From assembly GCF_004765815.2 (NCBI RefSeq), contig NZ_SBIS02000007.1, positions 1 to 64,000 on the forward strand: 64,000 bases of DNA, in the 5' to 3' direction. Below are positions 35,101 through 41,236 of this stretch, one piece after another; position 1 is the stretch's first letter, and each line of letters starts with the position of its first letter. Position numbers and translations under genes: made by a program. The DNA is from Halorussus salinus (GTDB lineage Archaea > Halobacteriota > Halobacteria > Halobacteriales > Haladaptataceae). The notes under the pieces were generated by a model that saw only the letters and a program-made list of their open reading frames with translations, ran no database searches and was not told the DNA's origin.

Positions 35101-35384
35101 TCGAGTTCCTCGACCCAGCCCGGAAGCGGTTCGTCGTCCGGCCACCCGGCGACGGCCATCCGGCGACGACACTCTTGCTCGTCCAGTCCGTCACGTTCGA
35201 GGCGGTCACCGAACGCCTCGCGGTCGCCGTTGGCGACGCGCTCGCGCCACTCATCGAGTTGCTCGTCCAACGACGCTGTGATATCTTCGTCGCGGTCGGT
35301 CGCGTCGGGGTCGCATCCGAGTCGCTCCTGAAGCGTCCGCGCGTCCCCGGCAATCGACTTCTTTTCTTCCGTAGAAAATACCAT
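32163..35384 (-). CDS. lanM: Class II lanthipeptide synthetase LanM
   Basis: The 1073-residue bifunctional enzyme has an N-terminal dehydratase (DUF4135-like) with VGYKPRN (K291), TDMHLENI (D366, H368, E370, N371) and AIDLETV (D383, E385), the phosphotransfer/elimination residues that dehydrate Ser/Thr. The C-terminal LanC-like cyclase (about residues 720-1073) has DAWCHGRTGIG (C945) and HVCCGNFG (C990, C991) as zinc ligands. The third ligand is Cys instead of the usual His, the CCG type known from ProcM-like synthetases. Length is normal for LanM. The ABC exporter and esterase genes follow on the same strand, and a peptide candidate lies divergently upstream. Confidence 0.95.
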   Translation of the reverse strand: MVFSTEEKKSIAGDARTLQERLGCDPDATDRDEDITASLDEQLDEWRERVANGDREAFGDRLERDGLDEQECRRRMAVAGWPDDEPLPGWVEELDELVAFVVENPSPEVEIAADRELPFRDLVEPVVGYARTRVDLDSAGPLSSSAVADLFGWLATRVTGLWSRALFIDFKTHVANENPDLVLGDEMPEPGATRYYDEFVEEMATAERLRSFFSEYSFLGRLLVTVLRQWRARVEEFTARVASDSSQLGRTFADGEDVGAVTGIEVLGDHHNGGRAVFRVAFESGTTVGYKPRNAGIVVGFYELVEWINERGDLPPLQTLEVLYREEYAWMEWVRPAACTDPEGPAEYYRRAGMLMCLFYAFAATDMHLENIVAVGSQPVAIDLETVTEPVAKPEMRRINEAVQVVADTVVRTGVVPRHVPDGDVGDMAGFSTNQASIDAETQQFTNVNTDRMDLENVPTPDREGENLPVYDGSVVGPRTHVDDIVRGFEEMYRFVLDNKAAMLAEGGPIDRLTDREARVRVVYRPTVAYGRIRTAMRSADHLRNGLNFGTRVEVLAKLVVAHDVDPAVWSLYEAERDALREYGTPRFTAELRSTDLLDGDDHVLDDFFVQPPVEQIRDRIEAFDGTDLDEQCDYLRWGYRDHVETHGSGKTTRIDHGRDGRAERDGREDFETLVEETAEGIFDRIEATARRDDGDPVWVLRRVGADGGIDVAPIDDALYDGRVGIGIFLAGLARVFDDERYERLARETVAPILDALDSDTFENDSTSARYPPRPVGGVVGLGSIAYGLTKVGQLLDDSQYFRGAKQVAGVLGDERIAADQQYDVLQGSAGAVLGLVSLYEATGDDEVLDRARRAGDHLLESATHRDGVPTWAPASVGRPVCGFSHGTAGIAYALTRLESATGDSRFGTVAAESLAFERRRFDEETTNWPDLRPTSETDSMDAWCHGRTGIGLARLGTDAVDTTDARLADARRALRGIDPTTAFAADHVCCGNFGRVELLLRAARSLDEPTLRRDAERLAGACVRRADDAGGFSTQWGTEHWYDPGFFGGEAGIGYSLLRTVDPSLPCVLLLE

Positions 35385-35692
35385 AACGAATCTTAGTGTA
35401 TCTCGAAAAAGGCATACTGTAAAACAGTTTCGTTGTGATACAATTCGGGGTGACGCCGCGCCGCGACGAACGGGCCGTCGGCTACTACCACGTCGGCGTC
35501 GGCAATCGTGTCCGAAATCGGTCGGCTACGAATTTCAGCGTGGGGTTCTCATCTGCGGTGCTGTCGGTCCCGTCTTACTTTGCGCTACTATCTCTAGTCG
35601 TCCATCGAACAAACATGTGTGATTACATCAGTATAATCATAAATATAATTATAGAAAAATGTAAGTAATGCTCGGTATTTTACCTAAGTTGC
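35385..35692. other. AT-rich divergent promoter region between lanM and the precursor gene
   Basis: The 308-base space is much richer in A and T than its surroundings. A 13-bp palindrome (ACTGT-AAA-ACAGT, 35416-35428) lies 32 bases upstream of the lanM start. ATAAATATAATTATAG near 35639-35654 is a strong TATA-like stretch for the plus-strand precursor. A 77-codon frame at 35435-35668 exists but looks accidental. Confidence 0.5.
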
Positions 35693-35827
35693 ATGTCGTC
35701 AGATAGCCTAAAAGATCAGATCGAAGCGGCATACGAACAGGACGAGCGACCCGTCGAAGCGGGAACCGAACAGGCTGGCCAGATGACCGTCGCCTTCTGT
35801 GGCGGTCACTACACCAACCTCGAATAG
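35693..35827 (+). CDS. lanA: Candidate lanthipeptide precursor peptide (44 aa)
   Basis: The short frame encodes an acidic leader-like helix (SLKDQIEAAYEQDERPVEAG, residues 5-24), an AGQ segment at 28-30 and a C-terminal core QMTVAFCGGHYTNLE. The core has T32, a single Cys at 36 and T41. A methyllanthionine ring between T32 and C36, with T41 available for dehydration, would fit LanM chemistry. It lies 308 bases from lanM, divergently, behind an AT-rich promoter. The acidic leader is typical of class II precursors. No classic double-glycine site is present; cleavage near AG (28-29) is a guess. It is too short for routine gene finders. Confidence 0.7.
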   Translation: MSSDSLKDQIEAAYEQDERPVEAGTEQAGQMTVAFCGGHYTNLE

Positions 35828-36020
35828 TTCCCCGACCGCGAAGACGATGAACTGCGGGCCTCCGGCCTCGACCAGCGGACTGCGACAGTAGGGGTCGGAG
35901 GTCGGATATAGCGATGGAACCCCGAGCGATTCTGACGTGCTTGCGACGCGCTATCGCCTTCTGACTCGATGTATCGGATTCGATAGGCTTTTGTACCTCT
36001 ACGCTCGGCTTGGTTTAAGT

Positions 36021-37448
36021 ATGGTAAGCAGAGCAGATAGGGTCGCCGTGACGGTACTTGCCGCCAGCGTCCTCCTCGGTCTCGTCGCGGGAGCGGGAGG
36101 TGTGGCGGGCGACCGACCCAACTCGTCGGGGACCGCCGAACCGCCCACGACATCCACGCTGGTGGTTGCCGAGAACGGGAGCGGCAGTTACGAGTCGATT
36201 CAAGCAGCAATCGACGCGGCGTCACCCGGCGCGACGGTCGAGGTCCGACCGGGAACGTACGACGAACGACTCGTGATAGACTCGTCGATTACGGTGGTGG
36301 CTCCCGACGGCGCGACGCTAAACGGGGAGGTCCTGCCGGGTGAGGCGACGGCGCTCACGATTTCTTCGGGGAGCGGAGCCGAACCGGTAATCGACGGACT
36401 GACCATCACCAACTACTACGACGCCGTCTCGGCCAACGATACTGCTGGCGGGTGGACGCTCCGCAACGTCACTATCCGGAACAATCGGAACGACGGCGTC
36501 ATCGCCAACCGTGCGAGCGGCGAGTGGTCCATCCGCAACTCCACGATTCGGGAAAACGCCGACGAGGGGCTAGAGGCCGAGAACACCACCGGCGCGTGGA
36601 CGATACGCGGGACGAGTATCGCGAAAAACGAGGACGACGGCATCGACGTGGATGGCGCGGACACCACCGGTGCGTGGACGATTCGGAACTCGACTATTCG
36701 CCGGAGCGGGGACGACGCCATCGACGCCGACGAGGCGCAGGGTGCGTGGATGGTCCGAAACACGGTCATCAGCAACAACCGGAACGGTATCCAGATAATC
36801 GACGGTTCCGGGGACTGGACAGTCGCCGACAGCATTATTCGTAACAATACCGGATACGGCGTCTACGCGGGGAGCGGCACAGGAGACTGGACGATTCGCC
36901 ACACTCACTTCCTGTACAACGTGGTAACGAGCGTCCACGCCGCCGGAACCAGCGGCGACTGGGGGATTCGAAACACGACTATCCGCGATTCCAACGTCGG
37001 AGTCAACGCGAACTCCTCGACGGGCAACTGGACTATCAGTCGCTCCAGCATCCAGAACACGTCGGTTCCCAAGTTCGACTTGACCGGCGAGGGAACCGGC
37101 ATCTACGCTCCCAACTCAACGGGGGCGTGGACGGTCCGGCGGTCGAACATCGACGACAACGCCGAACACGCCATCGACGCGACCGGTTCGGCTACCCGAG
37201 GAGACGCGACTCGCAACTGGTGGGGCGCAGCGGACGGGCCGAGCGAGGGCGACTGCGTCGGGAGCGTGGACTGTAGCGCCTCGCTCTCGTCGTCCGCTCG
37301 CGTCCCGGACCCGCCGACGATAGGTTCGGACGCCGACGCCGATGCCGTGTCCAGCGACGGCGGCATCGGACTACTCTCGTTCGTCGTAGTCGGCGCACTT
37401 GCGGCCGTCCTGATTACGCTGACCGTGCTGACTCGACGGTACACCTAA
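36021..37448 (+). CDS. Surface-anchored right-handed parallel beta-helix protein
   Basis: The 475-residue protein has a signal peptide (VAVTVLAASVLLGLVAGAGG), about ten coils of the pattern GxWTIRNSTIRxNxxDGI across residues 70-420, and a C-terminal membrane segment (LLSFVVVGALAAVLITLTVL) ending RRYT. The repeats resemble pectate-lyase/NosD-type beta helices, but no catalytic site is evident, so binding or structural roles are likely. ATG 36021 is supported by the signal peptide directly after it and a TATA-like CTTTTGTA about 26 bases upstream. It lies 193 bases downstream of the precursor gene. Confidence 0.87.
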   Translation: MVSRADRVAVTVLAASVLLGLVAGAGGVAGDRPNSSGTAEPPTTSTLVVAENGSGSYESIQAAIDAASPGATVEVRPGTYDERLVIDSSITVVAPDGATLNGEVLPGEATALTISSGSGAEPVIDGLTITNYYDAVSANDTAGGWTLRNVTIRNNRNDGVIANRASGEWSIRNSTIRENADEGLEAENTTGAWTIRGTSIAKNEDDGIDVDGADTTGAWTIRNSTIRRSGDDAIDADEAQGAWMVRNTVISNNRNGIQIIDGSGDWTVADSIIRNNTGYGVYAGSGTGDWTIRHTHFLYNVVTSVHAAGTSGDWGIRNTTIRDSNVGVNANSSTGNWTISRSSIQNTSVPKFDLTGEGTGIYAPNSTGAWTVRRSNIDDNAEHAIDATGSATRGDATRNWWGAADGPSEGDCVGSVDCSASLSSSARVPDPPTIGSDADADAVSSDGGIGLLSFVVVGALAAVLITLTVLTRRYT

Positions 37449-37505
37449 GTGCCCCGGAACTCCGACAACGAACACCGATTGTTCTCTCTGCTGGCACGTC
37501 GAACG

Positions 37506-37721
37506 TCACCCGCCCTCGCCGACCCCGTTGAGTTCCGGGTCGAACAAGTCCTCGATGCGGCAGTCGAAGTGGTCGGCCAACTTGAAGGCGAGTTCGATGG
37601 AGGGGTCGTACCGCTCGCGTTCGATGGCGTTTATCGTCTGGCGCGTCACGCCGACCGCCGCCGCGAGGTCGGCCTGACTGATGCCTTCGGCGTCCCGGCG
37701 CGCTCGAATTTCGTTCTTCAT
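37506..37721 (-). CDS. XRE-family helix-turn-helix regulator
   Basis: The 71-residue protein is a single Cro/CI-type domain. MKNEIRARRDAEGISQADLA then VTRQTINAIERERYDPSIEL is the classic helix-turn-helix, and FKLADHFDCRIEDLF the last helices. It overlaps the preceding gene by four bases (ATGA), so it is co-translated with the DUF2178-like membrane protein. Such pairs are common and autoregulated; a striking operator array lies upstream of the operon. Confidence 0.94.
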   Translation of the reverse strand: MKNEIRARRDAEGISQADLAAAVGVTRQTINAIERERYDPSIELAFKLADHFDCRIEDLFDPELNGVGEGG

Positions 37722-38137
37722 GAGCGAACGCGAAGGACGCCGTAGACGACCGCGAACAGTACGTAGACGCCGATGAAGCCGTAGAGGACGGGCCAGACCG
37801 CTTCGGGGAGCGCGTAGTCGCTGACCCGCGGGAGGAGTCGGCCCACCGACGCGGTAATCGCCAGTATCGGTGCGAGTAGCGTGAGCGTCCACCTGCTCGC
37901 GCGCTCTTCGAGCGCCTTGTCCCGTTCGTCGAACAGCGTCACCGAGGAGCCGTACAGGACGGCGAAGAACCCGACGACTGCGACCCAGTAGACGGCTTCG
38001 CTGACCAGCGGGTAGCCGAGTACCTCCCGGAGGAGCAGGGCGATGGCTACGCCCCCGAGGAGGATGCTGAACATCAGGCGACGGTACTTGCGTTGCTTCG
38101 CGAGGGGACTCCGGTCGGAGGTTCGTGTCTGTGTCAT
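37718..38137 (-). CDS. DUF2178-like membrane protein
   Basis: The 139-residue protein has four membrane segments in two pairs (MFSILLGGVAIALLLREVLG, AVYWVAVVGFFAVLYGSSVT, LTLLAPILAITASVG, VLYGFIGVYVLFAVVYGVL). ERDKALEERASRWTL lies between the pairs. This matches the small DUF2178 family that accompanies XRE-type regulators. Start ATG 38137; an upstream ATG (38185) would lie inside the operator repeats. First gene of a two-gene operon with the XRE regulator. Confidence 0.87.
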   Translation of the reverse strand: MTQTRTSDRSPLAKQRKYRRLMFSILLGGVAIALLLREVLGYPLVSEAVYWVAVVGFFAVLYGSSVTLFDERDKALEERASRWTLTLLAPILAITASVGRLLPRVSDYALPEAVWPVLYGFIGVYVLFAVVYGVLRVRS

Positions 38138-38144
38138 CGGTGGT

Positions 38145-38209
38145 GTAAAGCTCGCGTGGTGTAAAGCTCGCGTGTCGTAAAGCACGCTTTACAGTAAAGT
38201 AGACTTTAC
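38145..38209. promoter_or_regulatory. Operator array of four GTAAAG-anchored sites
   Basis: GTAAAG occurs at 38145, 38161, 38177 and 38194, that is every 16-17 bases. The first two belong to exact copies of GTAAAGCTCGCGTG. The last two are full 16-bp palindromes, GTAAAGC-AC-GCTTTAC and GTAAAGT-AG-ACTTTAC, separated by one base. The array lies directly upstream of the DUF2178/XRE operon and is very probably bound by its XRE regulator. Confidence 0.85.
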
Positions 38210-38314
38210 ACTCGTACTTAAATCTATCGCTGGCCGAAAGTCCGGGATTTCGAGTCCTCTGTCGTGTGAAATACAGGGAAAATTGGGTCAGGAACTGCTA
38301 TTCCGCCCGGTCGT

Positions 38315-40144
38315 CTACTCGGTCAGGTCCGCCACGCGCTCGCTTAGCTCCTCGGGCGTCGTCACCGGCTCGGAACGCTCGCCGTCCACGACGACCACGG
38401 CGCTTCCCTCCCCGACCTCATCGCGTACCGCAGCAGCGCCCGGAATCACGACCTTCTCGTGGTCGGCGACCCGCATCGCGGCACGGTGGAGGTCCGACCC
38501 GGCCTCGTCGGCGACTTCGACGACGAGCGGGTCCCGGCAGAGTCGCGCCGCCGCGGTGGCGTAGGCCGCGACCTGCACACCGAGGCGGTCGGCCGCGTCG
38601 GCGAACGCCGCGATGGCCTCCTCGGCGGCCTCCCGATAGCGGTTCTCGCCGGTGAGAATCGCGAGGTCGGTCAGCGCGTCGGCGAGTTCGGCGTTGTGGT
38701 CCAGCGGGCGCAGGGGTCGGTCCAGCAGGCCCGGTCCCTCGCGGGGGCCGTCCACGAACGCGCCGGACGGCGACGAGTCGCCGTCCGCGTCGGTCTCGCC
38801 TGCATCGGTCTCGCGCAACTCGGCCAGCGCGTAGTCGGCCACCTCCCGCGCCGCGTCGAGGTATCGCTCGTCGCCCGTGACCTGCCGGGCGGTCGTGAGT
38901 GCGGTCAGGAGGTGGCTCTGGTCCGCGAGGAGTCCGGTCTCGCTCTCCTCGGCGTCGCCCGCCGCCGCGGCGTCGAAGTGCGTGACCGCGCCCTCCTCGA
39001 CCAGTTCGGTCAGCACGTAGTCGAGCGCGCGCTCGGCGTAGGTTCGGGCGCGCTCGTCGTCGGTGTAAGCGTAGTAGGTCAGGAGCGCGTCGGCCGCCAT
39101 CGCGTTCCAGTCGGCGAAGGCGGTCGGGTCCACCGGGGGCGCGTCGGCGGCCTCGCGGTCGCTCGGCGCGAGGTCGTAGTAGTCGGGTTCGGTGTCGTCC
39201 GATTCCGGCGACTCGTCCGCGTCGGCCTCGTTCGCGTCGGCCTCGTTCGCGTCGGCCTCGTTCGCGTCGGCCTCGCCCTCGTCTCCGCTCTCCGGCACGT
39301 CCGGCGAGTCGCCGGGGGCCTGACTCCCCGCGAAGGCGTCGATGTCGCCGTTCCAAAGCGTCGTCGTCAGGTACTCGATGGCGCGCTCGGCCGGGGCGCG
39401 GTAGTCGTCGTCGCCGGTGTAGAGGTAGGCGTTGGCGAACGCCCGGACCAGCGCGGCGTTGGTCGAGAGCAGTTTCTCGTGGTGGACCTCCGACCAGTCG
39501 CGGCCCTCCGCGAACCGGAAGAAGCCGCCGTCGTAGTCGTCGGCGAGGTACTGGCTCACGGCTTGTAGCGTCCCGAGCGCCTGCTCGCGCTCGCGCTTCA
39601 GCGCGAACTCGACGGTCCGGGGGAGCGGGAACTTCTCGCTGTCGCCCCACCCGCCCCACTGCTCGTCGAACTTCTCGCCCAACTGCCCGGCGACCAACTG
39701 CTCGATTTCGGGGGATAGTTCGCCCGCGGGCGGGTCCTCCCGGAGGCTCCGCGGGATGCGCGCGGCCTCCTCGCCCTTGTGGCTCCAGAGGTCCCGGACG
39801 CGCTGGACGACCTGTCGCATCCCGTCGATGCCGAGGTAGGTCGCGCCCGTCAACAGGTCGCCGTCGGGCGTGCAGAAGACCGTCGAGGGGAACCCGCCCA
39901 CGTTGTACCGCTCGCGGACCCGCGGCTGGCGGTCGATGTCCACCCGAACCGGCACGAACGAGTCGTTGACGTTCGCGGCGACCATCGGGTTGCTGTACGC
40001 CTCGCGGTCCATCTCGTGACACCACGAACACCACGTCGCCGACAGCGAGACGAGGACCGGCTTGTCTTCGTCGCGGGCCTCCTCGAAGGCGGCCGCGCCC
40101 CACTCGCGCCACTCGACTTTGGTCTCCTCGGCGCTTTCGTTCAT
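38315..40144 (-). CDS. Thioredoxin-domain protein of the DUF255/YyaL family
   Basis: The 609-residue protein starts MNESAEETKVEWREWGAAAF. The N-terminal thioredoxin-like domain has the redox motif in SATWCSWCHEMDREAYSN, followed by an alpha/alpha-barrel-like glucosaminidase fold. A low-complexity insertion rich in EADAN (about residues 288-310) interrupts the second half. The family (spermatogenesis-associated protein 20-like) has no firmly known function. The ATG at 40144 is selected over an upstream one (40276) whose extra residues are unrelated to the family start. Confidence 0.93.
   Translation of the reverse strand: MNESAEETKVEWREWGAAAFEEARDEDKPVLVSLSATWCSWCHEMDREAYSNPMVAANVNDSFVPVRVDIDRQPRVRERYNVGGFPSTVFCTPDGDLLTGATYLGIDGMRQVVQRVRDLWSHKGEEAARIPRSLREDPPAGELSPEIEQLVAGQLGEKFDEQWGGWGDSEKFPLPRTVEFALKREREQALGTLQAVSQYLADDYDGGFFRFAEGRDWSEVHHEKLLSTNAALVRAFANAYLYTGDDDYRAPAERAIEYLTTTLWNGDIDAFAGSQAPGDSPDVPESGDEGEADANEADANEADANEADADESPESDDTEPDYYDLAPSDREAADAPPVDPTAFADWNAMAADALLTYYAYTDDERARTYAERALDYVLTELVEEGAVTHFDAAAAGDAEESETGLLADQSHLLTALTTARQVTGDERYLDAAREVADYALAELRETDAGETDADGDSSPSGAFVDGPREGPGLLDRPLRPLDHNAELADALTDLAILTGENRYREAAEEAIAAFADAADRLGVQVAAYATAAARLCRDPLVVEVADEAGSDLHRAAMRVADHEKVVIPGAAAVRDEVGEGSAVVVVDGERSEPVTTPEELSERVADLTE
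39227..39285. repeat. 15-bp in-frame repeat encoding EADAN
   Basis: Four near-identical copies of GCGTCGGCCTCGTTC (plus strand) encode the acidic EADAN repeat on the minus strand. As a multiple of three, the repeat can expand or contract without frameshift. Confidence 0.85.
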
Positions 40145-40547
40145 TCTACGTCGGAGTTGGGAGCGGGTCGGGATGGGTCTTGCTATGTCGGCGTTTCGCG
40201 GTGACTTTGCGGTTGGTTCGGAGTTCGGTTCGTGATTTGGGGTGTCTCTTGGGCGATGCGAGTCGGTCAAGTTCACCTGTCGAGAGACAGGAAGAAGTTC
40301 CGAAAGAAGCTAGCTTCAGGCTTGAACATGGGAGTCTCCCGCCACCGCACAGCACCGCACCTCGTCCTCCCCAACCTCCTCACTCCCTCGTTTCACTCGG
40401 TCGTTCGTCCCTCGCGCGGTTGGCGCGTCGCCCACGGCGACGCGTCCGCACGCGCCGAGTCGGAATAGACATCCGAAACCCGACTAACCCCGCGAGCGAA
40501 TCGCGCCGAGCGAGACGCTTACGGTCCCCCGCCACGAAGGGCGAGGC
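40145..40547. other. 403-base gene-free region with a foldable segment
   Basis: No convincing coding frame is seen. Bases 40271-40327 can fold: GTTCA and TGAAC as closing stem, CCTGTC-GAGA-GACAGG (40276-40291) as a hairpin with a GNRA loop, and GAAGCTAGCTTC (40306-40317) as a palindrome. The rest is C-rich without obvious structure. It could be a small RNA or part of a decayed mobile element. Confidence 0.4.
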
Positions 40548-41117
40548 GTGCAGCAAGAGCGGCTCCTGTTCGGGTTGGCGGCGGTCCTCGCGGGCATCGC
40601 CACGCTCGAATTCGTGCTGGCGTTCGTCTACACGCCCGCGCTCCTCGCAATCGCGGTCCCCTTCGGGGTCGCCGCCTACCTCGTCTGGTACCACGCGAGC
40701 GGTCGGCTCCGCGAGCGCGTCGCGAGCGGGCGGGCCGGGAGCTACCGGCGCGCCGACTCCGAGACCGGCGGGTTCGGTGCCGGGCCGCGCGACTCTTTCT
40801 CGGGTCGCCGGGGGTTCGACGCCGACGGCGGCTTCGACGGCCGGGAGGCCCGTGGCCGACGCGCTCGCGGCGCGGCAGGTGGACGCGGCGAGCGAGGAGG
40901 CCGCGGGAGACGGCGCGCCCAAACCGTCGGCGACACCGGACCGACCCCTGCGGAGGCGTACCGCGTCCTCGACCTCGACAGGGACGCCGACGCCGACGAC
41001 GTGCGACGAGCCTACCGCCGGAAGGTCAAGTCGGTCCACCCCGACCGCGAGACCGGCGACGAGGAGCAGTTCAAGCGTGTGAAGGAAGCCTACGAAGTGC
41101 TGAACGACCGGAACTGA
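40548..41117 (+). CDS. Membrane-anchored J-domain (DnaJ-like) protein
   Basis: The 189-residue protein starts at GTG 40548. Two hydrophobic segments (LLFGLAAVLAGIATLEFVLA and TPALLAIAVPFGVAAYLVW) form an N-terminal hairpin in the membrane. An Arg/Gly-rich linker follows, then a C-terminal J domain (AEAYRVLDLDRDADADDVRR) with the HPD tripeptide in SVHPDRETG. It probably recruits DnaK to the membrane. No dnaK is nearby. Confidence 0.92.
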   Translation: MQQERLLFGLAAVLAGIATLEFVLAFVYTPALLAIAVPFGVAAYLVWYHASGRLRERVASGRAGSYRRADSETGGFGAGPRDSFSGRRGFDADGGFDGREARGRRARGAAGGRGERGGRGRRRAQTVGDTGPTPAEAYRVLDLDRDADADDVRRAYRRKVKSVHPDRETGDEEQFKRVKEAYEVLNDRN

Positions 41118-41236
41118 GCCTCGGCGGTCCGAAATCTGCCTCGTCGGGGCGAAACTCCGCGACGGAACCGCCACGGCGCTTACCAATCGGATTTATTACG
41201 GATGGGTCACAACACGTCGCTAACTTTCGCTCCGCC

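Noticed and set aside
35435-35668. A 77-codon plus-strand frame between lanM and the precursor
   Set aside because: It has a low-complexity C-terminus (ISIIINIIIEK) and overlaps the AT-rich promoter. Composition is unlike haloarchaeal proteins, and there is no motif or leader-like pattern.
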